A stretch of DNA of 64,000 bases, from assembly GCF_000424105.1 (NCBI RefSeq), contig NZ_AUJG01000002.1, positions 1-64,000 of the forward strand. Direction: 5' to 3'. A model generated the notes under the pieces. The model was given only the letters and a program-made list of their open reading frames with translations. It was not told the origin of the DNA and did not search any database. The stretch is from Lachnospira multipara ATCC 19207. Its GTDB lineage: Bacteria > Bacillota > Clostridia > Lachnospirales > Lachnospiraceae. The position numbers and the translations under genes were made by a program. Every line of letters starts with the position of its first letter. The stretch's first letter is position 1. This document shows positions 15,377-24,620 of this stretch, in pieces.

Positions 15377-16273
15377 ATGAGCAAGGTTACAATAGAAGAG
15401 ATAGAAATGTTTTTAAAAGTTGCTCAATGCAAGAACTTTTCTAGAGTTTCAGAGGAATTGTTTATATCGCAGCCAACTGTTACTAAGTGGATTCAACATT
15501 TAGAGAAAGAGTTAGGTCTATCCTTATTTGAACGTAATAGTAAATCAGTTTGTTTGACCGAAGCGGGAGAATTTTTTTATTCTAGATTTTCGAAAATGGT
15601 TGAAGAATATCATGATACTACGAAGACTGCCATGCGATTATATGGAAATGAGCAAATTACAATTAGCATTGGTGCTTTACATGGATATGGTTATGATTTC
15701 GACTTAGCATCGATAATGAAATCATTCTCTGAAAAGCATCCAAACATTATGGTTAATTTTGAAATATATAATCTTAGCGAATTAAATAGAAAGTTGAACG
15801 ATTTAGATTTTATTTTTACTAATAACTTAGAATTGGATTACATTAAAGATTATAACATTACAAATCTTGAGGACGTTGAATTATACCTTGCTATAAGCAA
15901 GGAACATATGCTTAGTGGAAAGCGAAGTGTTTCCATGACAGACATAGCTGAAGAGACCTTTTATGTTTTGTCAGAAGATAATTCTGCTTCCTCTAAGGAT
16001 TACGCTTCCATGTTATTTCCAATTGCGGCCAAAAACAATAAGCTTATTCCAGTTTCAAATGTTCAAAGCCAAATGATGAATGTGGCTTGGAATAAAGGCG
16101 TGGCTCTTGTAAGTAAATCTTTAATCAGAGGATATGAAAAAGACATACATTTGGTGCATATAAAGGATCTTCCAATAGATTTTAAAAAAATAATAGCTTA
16201 CAAGAAAAGAAAGCTTTCATCTGAAGAGAGTGCTCTTTTGAAGCATATAAAAAGTTATTACACATATAAATAG
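15377..16273 (+). CDS. LysR-family transcriptional regulator
   Basis: About 298 residues. Residues 5-65 form the winged HTH (EEIEMFLKVAQCKNFSRVSE; LFISQPTVTKWIQHLEKELG; LSLFERNSKSVCLTEAG), followed by a linker helix and a periplasmic-binding-protein-like effector domain. GGAGG at 15366-15370 fixes the start at 15377. It is divergent from the membrane protein and PhlG-like gene, the standard arrangement for a LysR protein controlling its neighbours, so it is the likely activator of that pair. Confidence 0.9.
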   Translation: MSKVTIEEIEMFLKVAQCKNFSRVSEELFISQPTVTKWIQHLEKELGLSLFERNSKSVCLTEAGEFFYSRFSKMVEEYHDTTKTAMRLYGNEQITISIGALHGYGYDFDLASIMKSFSEKHPNIMVNFEIYNLSELNRKLNDLDFIFTNNLELDYIKDYNITNLEDVELYLAISKEHMLSGKRSVSMTDIAEETFYVLSEDNSASSKDYASMLFPIAAKNNKLIPVSNVQSQMMNVAWNKGVALVSKSLIRGYEKDIHLVHIKDLPIDFKKIIAYKKRKLSSEESALLKHIKSYYTYK

Positions 16274-16312
16274 TTATTATAGAGCAGTAAAAACAGTATA
16301 TCGAACTTATAA

Positions 16313-16390
16313 ATCAACACTTTTTACAAAACGTGTCGGGGCCTGTACTCCCTAAATCAACACATTTTGCAAAAAGTGTTGTTCTTTTTG
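16313..16390 (+). promoter_or_regulatory. leader hairpin/terminator element A
   Basis: A long imperfect hairpin closed by CAACACTTTTT (16315-16325) and AAAAAGTGTTG (16371-16381). An inner pairing of ACGTGT with ACACAT supports a GGGG/CTCC top stem, and TTCTTTTT follows. A relative with compensatory changes lies at 27517-27592. Both are followed by a small GCTC..GAGC hairpin and then a gene within about 80-95 bases. It could be an attenuator or the terminator of the LysR gene. Confidence 0.55.
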
Positions 16391-16470
16391 TAGGCTCATT
16401 TTTTTATAATGACTTCAAGCTCAAAACAGAGAGCAAGAAAACAGATTGAAAATAAGAAAGGAAAAGATAT

Positions 16471-17490
16471 ATGAGTCAAACAAATAAGATGTATTTAGTA
16501 ACAGGAGCAGCAGGATTTCTTGGAAGCACAGTCTGCAGAAAGCTTGTTGATAGAAATGAAAAAGTAAGGGCATTTGTCCTTGAAGGTGATAAGTCAGCCG
16601 CATATCTTCCTAAAGAAGTAGAAATCGTATACGGAGATCTTTGTAATAAAGATGACTTGGAGAGATTCTTTGAGACGCCTGAAAGTACAGAGGCAATTGT
16701 GCTCCACATAGCAAGTATCGTAACAGTTAACCCTGATTACAGCCAGAAGGTTATGGATGTGAACGTCGGAGGAACAGAAAATATCATAGAGATGTGCAGA
16801 AAGCACAATGTATCAAAACTTGTCTACTGTTCATCAACAGGCGCAATACCTGAGGAAGAAAAAGGAAGCATAAGAGAGTGTGAAGGGTCGATTCCACTTG
16901 ACCCTGAGAGAATCAAAGGCTGCTATTCATTGTCAAAGGCTATGGCAACAAATGTGGTGCTCAAGGCTGCAAAGGAAGGGCTTAATGCATGTGTAGTTCA
17001 CCCTTCAGGAATCCTTGGACCTGAGGACTTTGCAATGGGTGAGACCACAAAGACTTTAGTTGATATCATCAATGGTGAGATGCCTGCCGGAATTGACGGA
17101 AGCTTTAACCTTTGTGATGTAAGGGATTTGGCTGACGGACTCATTGGAGCAGCGGATAAAGGAAAAAGCGGAGAGTGCTACATTCTTGGAAATGAGCCTG
17201 TCAGCTTTAAGGATTTTACAAAGCTTGTTTCAGAGGAGAGCGGATGTAAACAGATGAAGTTCTTTTTACCGATATCAGCAGCAAACTTCATTGCAAAGAT
17301 ACTTGAGAAAAAAGCCAAAAAGACAGGAGATAAGCCGCTTATGACAACCTTCTCCGTTTACAACCTTGCAAGAAATAATCGCTTTGATTCAAGTAAAGCA
17401 AAAAAGGAACTTGGTTATACTACAAGATCTTACAGAGAGACCATACGTGACGAGATCAGATGGCTCAAAGAAACTGGAAAAATAGCATAA
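16471..17490 (+). CDS. NAD-dependent epimerase/dehydratase (extended SDR)
   Basis: A 339-residue extended short-chain dehydrogenase. The dinucleotide motif GAAGFLGS lies at residues 13-20, VLHIASIVTV follows, and the active-site pair is in GCYSLSKAMATN (YxxxK). The profile is closest to dihydroflavonol-reductase-like NAD-dependent epimerases. It opens a cluster with a broken acyltransferase and a second SDR, suggesting modification of a small acyl or hydroxyl compound, which cannot be named. Its leader carries structured element A. Confidence 0.85.
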   Translation: MSQTNKMYLVTGAAGFLGSTVCRKLVDRNEKVRAFVLEGDKSAAYLPKEVEIVYGDLCNKDDLERFFETPESTEAIVLHIASIVTVNPDYSQKVMDVNVGGTENIIEMCRKHNVSKLVYCSSTGAIPEEEKGSIRECEGSIPLDPERIKGCYSLSKAMATNVVLKAAKEGLNACVVHPSGILGPEDFAMGETTKTLVDIINGEMPAGIDGSFNLCDVRDLADGLIGAADKGKSGECYILGNEPVSFKDFTKLVSEESGCKQMKFFLPISAANFIAKILEKKAKKTGDKPLMTTFSVYNLARNNRFDSSKAKKELGYTTRSYRETIRDEIRWLKETGKIA

Positions 17491-17566
17491 TTTTTAATAT
17501 GCTTTTGAAATTTCGAAACTTTGAAACTTTGAAACTTGCTAAAGCGATAATAGGAGAATTATAATT

Positions 17567-18929
17567 ATGGAAAATAAGAATGTAGAAACAATACTTAAGA
17601 ATGGTGACAAGGCTTTGTCTGGAATGCCTTATTTATATAGATCCAAGGGCCTTCCAAGTGAGGTTTATGATGTTAGGATGAGGGAAGACATAAATGGTGA
17701 ACTTCTGGAACTGGCAATAGCAGACACTCTCATCAGATATCCTTACTTTGGTGTCAAATTCATAGAAAAAGATGGAGATTTCTATGCGGTAAGGAATGAA
17801 ATGAAGCTTGAAGCACATCACAAAGATGGATTTATCCCACTGGGTGGACATAGTAACAATTATCATCTCATCTGAACTATCGGTAGCCGAACTTACTGAT
17901 CCATGTGAAAAGAAGTACGAGCTAAATGGAAAAAGCATGAAGATTGAAGGCCTGTCTGGCAAGGGATATAAGCTTCCTGAAACAAAGAATAAAGATGATC
18001 ATAGACGTTATGAGATCAGTTTTTCACAGAAGCAGTTTATGGATGCCTGCAAGAGCATTGGCGCATCTCCGATCACATATCTGAGCATATTGATGAGTAG
18101 AGGGATAAAAGAGATTTCTTTAGACTGTGATAAGACTATAGTAAGCAATTTCCCTATGGACGCAAGACATATATTAGCTTGTGATGATACCTTCAAAAAC
18201 TGTGTTAAGAGTATGACTCTGCCTTACGGAAAAGAAGAGGAGAACCTTTCAGACAGTGAATTAGCTGCGAAATATAAAAAGCTTCTCAATGCCCAGAAAG
18301 AGCATGATTACTGTGCAAAGGAATTTAACAATATTAATATGCTTTTGAGTGTCATAGGACATTTTCATTCATTTGCAGGAAGACAGAAACTACTTGGATT
18401 CATGGAAAATCTTGCGCTGGACACTTATCTTATAAGTTACATAGGTCAGTTTGATATGCCGAGTGAACTTGTGGATGAGGTACATTTGTATTCAAACTGT
18501 TCAAGCGGTCTTGTGCTCAATATGACATGTCAGAGTGGAAAATTTATCATTGATCTGACACAGGATTTTTCGACTGATAAATATGTAAATGCACTTAAGA
18601 AGCAGTTTGAAAATGCAGGAATAGATTTAGTAGTATCTGATGAAATCATATTTGAAACACCATTTGATGAACTCTCAGAAATCATAACATCACCGGCAGA
18701 CACTGGGGAACTGGTAAGAGACTGGTTTGATAAGTTTGTTGCTGCTGCAAAGGCCTCATCGCAGGCTGCAAAGGAACGTGCAGAAGCGGCCAGAAATATG
18801 AGCCCTCAGATTACTGCGCTATATTATGATGTTGCATCAGGCACAATGAAGAGCTTTGATCCAACCAAGAATACTAAAGAAGAGATGCAGAAACTAGTGG
18901 AAAATGCTTCCTCATTGTTGATTTCGTAA
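17567..18929 (+). pseudogene. acyltransferase (condensation-domain-like) disrupted by internal deletion and frameshift
   Basis: The N-terminal frame (17567-17875, about 100 residues, SGMPYLYRSKGLPSEVYDV through LGGHSNNYHLI) stops. The rest of the protein continues in another frame from about 17860 (SELSVAELTDPCEKKYEL) to 18929. Homologous alcohol-acetyltransferase/condensation-type enzymes carry HHxxxDG between these segments; that motif and roughly 50-60 residues are absent. So a deletion removed the catalytic site and shifted the frame. The remaining C-terminal half is otherwise well preserved, suggesting a recent event. Confidence 0.7.
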
Positions 18930-18960
18930 ATTTTCAATAAAAAATAAGGAGGATAGATAA

Positions 18961-19779
18961 ATGAGCGATGTATGTGTAGTAACAGGTGGTGGCAGTGGTA
19001 TGGGGCTTTCAGCAGCTCTTCAGATGCCAAAGGATAAGATAATAATTGTATCAGGAAGGACTATCTCCAAGCTTGAAAAGGCTGTGGAACAGTTAAAGGA
19101 AGGTGGGCATGAAGCATATGCCTGCACATGTGATACGTCAGACCGGGAAAGCGTAAAAAAGCTGGTGGAGTTTGCAGCTTCAAAAGGAACTATCAGAAAT
19201 GTTATCAATGCAGCGGGAATGTCGCCGAACATGGCAAAGCCTGAACTGCTTCTTAGAGTTAATGCGCTTGGTACAGTTTATATCAATCAGGAATTTTCAA
19301 AAGTGATGCCAAGGGGCAGTGTTATAGTGGATATATCCTCAAATTCTGCATATGCATTACCGAAGATTCTCCTAAATAAAAAGACCTTTGCCCTTGCTGA
19401 AACAGATGAAGCTAAATTTTTAGCAAAATGTATCAAAACAAGTAACCTTGCCAAAACGGATTATCAGAAGTCAGGCTTTGCTTATGCTCTTTCCAAGAGC
19501 TTCGTTGTCTGGTATGCACAGAAGTGTGCTTTTGAGTATGGGCAGAAAGGAATCCGTGTGTGCTCTTTAAGTCCAGGACTTATTGCGACTGACATGGGCA
19601 AACTTGAAGAAAAGGAAGGTGCCAGCATGCTTGAATATGCAGCCGAAAAAAGGATGGGTACTCCGGATGAGCTTGGATTTGCAATTGCTACTGTAGCAGA
19701 TGAAAGGAACGGATATCTTGCTGGTGTAGATGTGCTTGTTGATGGAGGCAGTACAAACGGAAAGAGATTTAGGAAATAA
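18961..19779 (+). CDS. short-chain dehydrogenase/reductase
   Basis: A 272-residue classical SDR with TGGGSGMG at residues 8-15 (cofactor loop), NAAG at about 87-90, the SSNSAY serine region, and YALSK as the catalytic YxxxK. An insertion around LPKILLNKKTFALAETDEA precedes the active site and resembles NAD-dependent hydroxysteroid-type SDRs. The C terminus VLVDGG is typical. AGGAGG lies at 18948-18953. It ends the epimerase/acyltransferase cluster, followed by a strong terminator. Confidence 0.85.
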   Translation: MSDVCVVTGGGSGMGLSAALQMPKDKIIIVSGRTISKLEKAVEQLKEGGHEAYACTCDTSDRESVKKLVEFAASKGTIRNVINAAGMSPNMAKPELLLRVNALGTVYINQEFSKVMPRGSVIVDISSNSAYALPKILLNKKTFALAETDEAKFLAKCIKTSNLAKTDYQKSGFAYALSKSFVVWYAQKCAFEYGQKGIRVCSLSPGLIATDMGKLEEKEGASMLEYAAEKRMGTPDELGFAIATVADERNGYLAGVDVLVDGGSTNGKRFRK

Positions 19780-19794
19780 TAACAAAGATGATTT

Positions 19795-19828
19795 AACTTC
19801 TGGTCCAATGGACCAGAAGTTATTTTTG
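19795..19828 (+). terminator. intrinsic terminator
   Basis: A perfect 12-bp stem AACTTCTGGTCC (19795-19806) with GGACCAGAAGTT (19810-19821), three-base loop, then ATTTTTG. It ends the SDR cluster. Confidence 0.85.
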
Positions 19829-19997
19829 ATTGACAAATATAGCGAGATTTCCGGACAGGAGCATATTTCGAAATTAAAAGAATATGATTGATATGTTTTA
19901 TAAAAAATTGTAAATTCCATTAAATTGTTCTAGAATTATTTTAGGCGCTGGTTTGAGTTAGAACCAGGTAGAAAGGTATTTTGAAGAGGTTTTTTAA

Positions 19998-20630
19998 ATG
20001 AAAAATATAGAACGAAGAGACAAAGAAATTGCTTATATTTGCGATGATGTTTTAATGGCAGAACAGAAAAAATGTAGAAAGATATTGCAAAAACTCAACT
20101 TCATGGATAGAAGTGATTTTGATGGAATCCGTGAGGTTGTAGCAGAACTTTTGCCGGAATCCGAAGGCGCTTTTATAAATCCGCCATTTTATTGTGATTA
20201 TGGAAATAATATTAAAGTGGGAAAGAATTTTTTTGCCAACTATAATTGCACAATTATAGATGTTGCAAATGTTACTATCGGAGATAACTGCCAGATGGCA
20301 CCTAATGTAGCTATATATACGGCAGGTCATCCCATATATCCAAGCACTCGCAATTCTGCTTATGAATACGGAAAAGCAATATCCATAGGTGATAATGTAT
20401 GGATTGGTGGCAACACAGTAATCTGCCCGGGAGTTAATATCGGAGATAATGTTGTAATAGGGGCAGGCAGTGTTGTTACAAGAGATATTCCGGCCTGGAG
20501 TATTGCGGTAGGTAATCCATGCAGGGTAAAGAGAACGATTACTGAGGACGACAGGAAAAAGCTTTTTAAAGATGAGATGATAGATGATGAAGCCTGGAAT
20601 GACATCGTGGAGCGAGGCTTTGCAGAATAA
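19998..20630 (+). CDS. maltose/galactoside O-acetyltransferase family (hexapeptide repeat)
   Basis: A 210-residue protein of the LacA/Maa type. It has an N-terminal helical cap (AEQKKCRKILQKLNF), then left-handed beta-helix hexapeptide repeats (IKVGKN, VTIGDN, ISIGDN, VNIGDN, VVIGAG) with the catalytic His in IYTAGHPIYP. The family acetylates sugars with acetyl-CoA. Length and motif order match intact enzymes. It is followed by a second hexapeptide acetyltransferase 52 bases downstream, so the two probably form an operon. Confidence 0.9.
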   Translation: MKNIERRDKEIAYICDDVLMAEQKKCRKILQKLNFMDRSDFDGIREVVAELLPESEGAFINPPFYCDYGNNIKVGKNFFANYNCTIIDVANVTIGDNCQMAPNVAIYTAGHPIYPSTRNSAYEYGKAISIGDNVWIGGNTVICPGVNIGDNVVIGAGSVVTRDIPAWSIAVGNPCRVKRTITEDDRKKLFKDEMIDDEAWNDIVERGFAE

Positions 20631-20682
20631 AAAGGATCGCATTTGAGAAATTAGTATAGAAAGAGGAGTTGAAGGTGAAATT

Positions 20683-21225
20683 ATGGAAGAATTAAGAGTA
20701 GATATGAGAGAACGCACACCTGAGGAACAGGCAATATATGACAGGCAGGCACAGTTGATGTTCAAGCTGAATCATACCATGCCACGTACAGAGGAATATA
20801 TGGGTGTGCTTAAAGAGTTATTCGAAGACAGAATTGGTGAAGGCTCATATGTTGCAGCACCTCTTGGGGGAGCTGCCATGGAGAAGCTTGTCATAGGTAA
20901 GCATTGTTTTATCAACAGTAATCTTCTTGCTATGTCAAGAGGAGGCATTACTATCGGAGATAATGTGCAGATTGCTGGAAATGTGCAGCTTTTATCCAAC
21001 AATCATGATTCCTATGACAGACAGATTCTTACCTGCAAGCCTATCGTAATTAAGGATGGGGCATGGATTGGCGCAGGGGCAACCATATTATCAGGAGTAA
21101 CAATTGGTAAGTTCGCAATTGTAGGAGCTGCATCTGTAGTAACACATGATGTAGGAGACTATGAGGTTGTAGTAGGAAGTCCGGCAAGAGTGATCAAGAC
21201 ATTGGATGCTGAGAAGTTTAAATAA
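20683..21225 (+). CDS. hexapeptide-repeat acyltransferase
   Basis: A 180-residue relative of the upstream protein, with an N-terminal helical region and beta-helix repeats (LVIGKH, ITIGDN, VTIGKF, AIVGAA). The catalytic His lies in LLSNNHDSYDRQIL. The C terminus VVVGSPARVIKTL is typical of xenobiotic/sugar acetyltransferases. The pair with LacA-like at 19998 suggests related acceptor substrates. Frame and ribosome site (AGAGGAG, about 20660) are intact. Confidence 0.85.
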   Translation: MEELRVDMRERTPEEQAIYDRQAQLMFKLNHTMPRTEEYMGVLKELFEDRIGEGSYVAAPLGGAAMEKLVIGKHCFINSNLLAMSRGGITIGDNVQIAGNVQLLSNNHDSYDRQILTCKPIVIKDGAWIGAGATILSGVTIGKFAIVGAASVVTHDVGDYEVVVGSPARVIKTLDAEKFK

Positions 21226-21300
21226 TATTGTAGTTAGATTTTGTTCACTAAGGGAAATAAATTTTTTGCAAAGTGAAATTTAGTTGAAAATGGAGGCAGG

Positions 21301-21783
21301 ATGATGATTAATGAGAAGGTGAAGGCATTTCTTGATGAGAAGGCTCTAGGTGACAGACTTACAGAACATACAGAAACTATTGATACTGTGGAGCATGCGG
21401 CACAACAGATTGGATGTAGTGAGCCAGAGATTGCAAAGACATTGTCTTTTGTGGTGGATGAAAAGCCAGTAGTTGTTGTCATGGCTGGAGATGGAAAGGT
21501 TAATAGTTCTAAGTTTAAATCATATTTTCATACAAAGCCACATATGATTCCACGCGATAAAGTTAAGGAAATTACAGGCTTCCAGCCTGGTGGCGTTTGC
21601 CCATTTGCGGTACCGGAAGATATTCCAATTTGGTTGGATGTTTCTATGAAGCGATTCGAATATGTTCATCCGGCAGGTGGTAATGAATTTACATCCGTAA
21701 AGCTAACGCCGGCTGAGTTAGAAAAGGCATCTGGCGCGGAAGGCTGGGTAGATATATGCAAAGGCTGGGGAGAAGATAATTAA
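21301..21783 (+). CDS. YbaK/EbsC-type aminoacyl-tRNA deacylase
   Basis: About 160 residues of the YbaK/ProX fold. Conserved segments are EIAKTLSFVVD, VVVMAGDGKVNSSKF with the catalytic-site Lys, and EITGFQPGGVCPFAVP, the family signature that ends the substrate pocket. These enzymes hydrolyse mischarged tRNAs, for example Cys-tRNA(Pro) or Ala-tRNA(Pro). The start may be the second ATG at 21304, which has better spacing from GGAGG at 21292-21296. Confidence 0.85.
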   Translation: MMINEKVKAFLDEKALGDRLTEHTETIDTVEHAAQQIGCSEPEIAKTLSFVVDEKPVVVVMAGDGKVNSSKFKSYFHTKPHMIPRDKVKEITGFQPGGVCPFAVPEDIPIWLDVSMKRFEYVHPAGGNEFTSVKLTPAELEKASGAEGWVDICKGWGEDN

Positions 21784-21811
21784 TAAAGAATTATAATGAG
21801 AGGTTATTATA

Positions 21812-22348
21812 ATGTATTTAGTTTCTGCATATTTTGATGAAACAAGTAATAAAATCTTAGAGGATTATATAAAAAAAGTGGCGTTAGCTTCGGGTAATGA
21901 TTTTTACATAGCTAACAAAGTGCCAGCACATCTAACTCTTTTAGCCCTTGAGGCAAGGACGGTGGAAGAGTTGATTCCAAATTTTGAGGAACTTACTTTG
22001 CAAGATAACACTAAACTTAAGTCTGGTGAGATTTCAATAGTTACGGTGGGGCAGCTTATGCCTCGTGTACTTTATCTTGCACCTTATATTAATGAGTATT
22101 TATTTGACTTGCAGGCACGTGTTTATGAGGCTTTTAAGGATTTGCCAGGAGTTAAGATAAGTAGCTATTATAAGCCTTATTCTTGGTTGCCGCATATTAC
22201 TATTGGAAAAACTTTAATTAGTGAGCAAATGTTAAGGGGCGTTGAGGTTATGCAGGATTTTAGAAGTCTAAATGGAAAAATTGTAAAAATTGGACTTGAA
22301 AAGGTCAATCCTCATGAAGATGTTAGAAGTGTGAATTTGCTCGTATAA
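21812..22348 (+). CDS. 2'-5' RNA ligase / 2H phosphoesterase-like protein
   Basis: A 178-residue protein with the two HxT motifs of the 2H phosphoesterase superfamily: AHLTLLAL at about residue 50 and PHITIGKTL at about 129. Members ligate or hydrolyse 2'-5' RNA bonds or cyclic phosphates. The C-terminal motif VKIGLEKVNPHEDV is repeated as an isolated fragment at 40379-40459. It lies in a group of single genes on the plus strand. Confidence 0.8.
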   Translation: MYLVSAYFDETSNKILEDYIKKVALASGNDFYIANKVPAHLTLLALEARTVEELIPNFEELTLQDNTKLKSGEISIVTVGQLMPRVLYLAPYINEYLFDLQARVYEAFKDLPGVKISSYYKPYSWLPHITIGKTLISEQMLRGVEVMQDFRSLNGKIVKIGLEKVNPHEDVRSVNLLV

Positions 22349-22407
22349 AAAATATATATACTATTGCAAACACTTGTTATAGATTATTATAAAAAAGGAG
22401 TATGAGA

Positions 22408-22818
22408 ATGGTTAAGAAGATAGTTAGAGATCCATTGTTTTTACAACAGAAGTCAGAGCTGGCTACTGAGGCTGATACAGAGGTTATCGTAGATTTGATG
22501 GATACATTAAAAGCTAATTTAGATAGATGCGTTGGCATGGCTGCCAATATGATTGGAGTCAAAAAGCAAATTATAGTTGTTGCTGCTGGTCCTTTTATTT
22601 TTCCAATGGTCAATCCTGTAATTACAGCTAAGAGCGGAAGATATGAGACTATGGAGAGTTGCTTGTCTTTGGACGGGGAGAGACCATGCACTAGATATAG
22701 GGAGATTGAAGTGGATTATTTTGATCAGAATTTTAAACCTAAACACGGGAAATACACAGGCTTTACAGCTCAGATTATCCAGCATGAAATTCAGCATTTT
22801 AGCGGGGAATTGATTTAG
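22408..22818 (+). CDS. def: peptide deformylase-like protein
   Basis: About 136 residues. The three deformylase motifs are visible: CVGMAANMIGV (motif 1), ESCLSLDG with the metal Cys (motif 2), and IIQHEIQHFSG, the HExxH metal site (motif 3). Motif 1 normally has GxGLAAxQ; here Gln is replaced by Met, a substitution found in a Clostridia/streptococcal subgroup. The enzyme removes N-formyl groups from new proteins, and this is probably an accessory paralogue. AAGGAG at 22395-22400 favours the ATG at 22408 over 22402. Confidence 0.8.
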   Translation: MVKKIVRDPLFLQQKSELATEADTEVIVDLMDTLKANLDRCVGMAANMIGVKKQIIVVAAGPFIFPMVNPVITAKSGRYETMESCLSLDGERPCTRYREIEVDYFDQNFKPKHGKYTGFTAQIIQHEIQHFSGELI

Positions 22819-22881
22819 AACATAATTCAGGATTGATTTTGCACAACTAGATAGTGTAAAATTAATTAGGAGGTGTTTATT

Positions 22882-23694
22882 ATGTTTTTTGATGATGTAA
22901 AAAATAGACGTAGTGTAAGAAGTTTCAATGGTGAGGGTGTTAAAGAAGAGTTACTTAAGGATTTAGAGAACTATTCTAAAACAATTACAAATCCTTTCGA
23001 TATTCCTGTGGAATTTCTTTTTCTTAATGCCAAGGAGTATGGTCTTTCTTCTCCTGTGATTACTGGTGAGAAGGAATACATTTTAACTAAGATTAAGGCG
23101 GTGAAAAATGCAGATTTAGCCTTTGGTTACAGCTTTCAAAATTTACTTATGTATGCTCAAAGCAAGGGACTTGGTACAGTTATGATTGGCGGAACTATGC
23201 CAAGGGAGAAGTTTGAGAAGGCAGCAGGAATTACTGATGGTGAGCTTATGCCATGCATTAGTCCTATTGGCGTGGTTTCGAAGAAGATGGGAGTGAAGGA
23301 AGTTTTGATGCGTAAGGGCATTAAGGCTGATACACGTTTTCCATTTACTAAGCTCTTTTTTGAAGAGGACTTTAATAAGGCCTTAGATGAGGACAGGGCT
23401 AAAGAACTTGGAATTTATGAGGCCCTTGAGGCAGTTCGCCTTGCTCCATCGGCAGTAAATAAGCAGCCTTGGAGAATTGTTGTGTCAGGAAATGTAGCGC
23501 ATTTCTATGAGAAAAAGGATAAGGGCTATGATAATGGTAAATATGATCTTCAGAAAGTGGATTTAGGAATTGCTCTTTATAATTTTTCTAGGGGCTTAGA
23601 GGAATTAGGAAAGAAAGCAGAGATTAGGATATCTGATCCGGGACTTGAAATAGGGGCTAACACAGAATATATTGCAAGTTACGCTTGGAAGTAA
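22882..23694 (+). CDS. nitroreductase-family protein
   Basis: About 270 residues. It opens with the FMN-binding start FFDDVKNRRSVRSFNG and a second conserved patch EALEAVRLAPSAVNKQPWRI. The internal SFQNLLMYAQSKGLGTVMIGG is the region that contacts flavin and the dimer partner. It belongs to the large-type (TM) nitroreductases that use FMN to reduce quinones or nitro compounds. AGGAGG at 22868-22873 supports the ATG at 22882 rather than the GTG at 22873. A terminator follows. Confidence 0.85.
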   Translation: MFFDDVKNRRSVRSFNGEGVKEELLKDLENYSKTITNPFDIPVEFLFLNAKEYGLSSPVITGEKEYILTKIKAVKNADLAFGYSFQNLLMYAQSKGLGTVMIGGTMPREKFEKAAGITDGELMPCISPIGVVSKKMGVKEVLMRKGIKADTRFPFTKLFFEEDFNKALDEDRAKELGIYEALEAVRLAPSAVNKQPWRIVVSGNVAHFYEKKDKGYDNGKYDLQKVDLGIALYNFSRGLEELGKKAEIRISDPGLEIGANTEYIASYAWK

Positions 23695-23727
23695 ATATTA
23701 TTAAATTTATGTCTCTTTTACTTTTAT

Positions 23728-23773
23728 AAAACCCCGAAATGACAAGAAAATTCTTGCCCTTTCGGGGCTTTTT
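23728..23773 (+). terminator. intrinsic terminator
   Basis: AAAACCCCGAAA pairs with TTTCGGGG around an inner CAAGAA/TTCTTG hairpin, followed by CTTTTT. Its stem sequence is close to that at 14063-14104, and it ends the nitroreductase gene. Confidence 0.8.
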
Positions 23774-23911
23774 GTGATTTGGATTAGTTATAAATTTATT
23801 GCAATTTATTATTAATTCCAAATTCGACTTAATAAAGTCTCAGACTTGAATTTTTCTGCTGCAAAAATTGTACTAGATTAGAAAGTTCTATAAAAAACTA
23901 TTTAGTTTCAG

Positions 23912-23947
23912 TTTCGTCAGATAGATGATATAATTTATCTGACGAAA
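23912..23947 (+). promoter_or_regulatory. DUF6088 operator-promoter (12-bp inverted repeat)
   Basis: TTTCGTCAGATA (23912-23923) and its exact complement TATCTGACGAAA (23936-23947) with a 12-bp spacer that contains a perfect -10 box, TATAAT (23929-23934). The right arm runs into the ribosome site (GAAAGGAGG). Binding here would block transcription, consistent with antitoxin autoregulation. A second copy is at 25101-25136. Confidence 0.75.
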
Positions 23948-23957
23948 GGAGGCTATT

Positions 23958-24572
23958 ATGAGAGATTTTTGTCAGCCTATAATTGAAGATAAAATTCGTA
24001 AATTTAATTATGGTCATGCGTTTACAGCTGCTGATTTTTTGGATTTTGCAAGTGTTGATGCTGCGAATAAGGCATTATCTAGATTAAATGAACTTGGAAC
24101 AATTAGAAGAGTCATTAAAGGTGTTTATGAAAAAGCTGATCCATACGTGGACATTGACGACATTGCACCACCTGATCCGGTTGAAGTGGCTAAAGCCTTA
24201 GCTAGGAAATTTAGTTGGAGAATTGGCCTTTCCGATTCGAAGGCAGCAAGGTATGTTGGCGTTGGTGTAAAATATACAAACCATTGGACATTTATAAGTG
24301 ATGGCCCCAATCGTAAATACGAAGTTGCACATTATGTGCTGCAATTTAAACATCGATCTAATAAGGTTTTTGAAGGCAAAAGTTTTGAAACTATAAGTTT
24401 GTATGAGGCTCTTAAATTTATTGGAGAAGATAATATAGACGAGAAAGTTCAGAATAGAATTAGCAATACATTTGATTTCGAAAAATCAGATGTTATCAAA
24501 TGGCAGATTTTAAAAGAAGTAGATAATTTAGATGATTGGGTATCTACGAAAATAAAAGAAATTCTGATATAA
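23958..24572 (+). CDS. DUF6088 / AbiEi-like antitoxin-type protein (orphan)
   Basis: A 204-residue protein with an N-terminal winged-helix region (HAFTAADFLDFASVDAANKA, then LSRLNELGTIRRVIKGVYEK). It continues as in DUF6088 proteins (DPVEVAKALARKFSWRIGLS; HWTFISDGPNRKYEV; IKFIGEDNI-like end). DUF6088 proteins are AbiEi-type antitoxins usually followed by an AbiEii nucleotidyltransferase. Here the partner toxin is missing and a GNAT gene follows. The promoter palindrome implies autoregulation. Confidence 0.7.
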   Translation: MRDFCQPIIEDKIRKFNYGHAFTAADFLDFASVDAANKALSRLNELGTIRRVIKGVYEKADPYVDIDDIAPPDPVEVAKALARKFSWRIGLSDSKAARYVGVGVKYTNHWTFISDGPNRKYEVAHYVLQFKHRSNKVFEGKSFETISLYEALKFIGEDNIDEKVQNRISNTFDFEKSDVIKWQILKEVDNLDDWVSTKIKEILI

Positions 24573-24620
24573 AAAGTCAGGCATTAAGTTTTTTAGAAAG
24601 TTGGTGAACTAAAAATTAGA

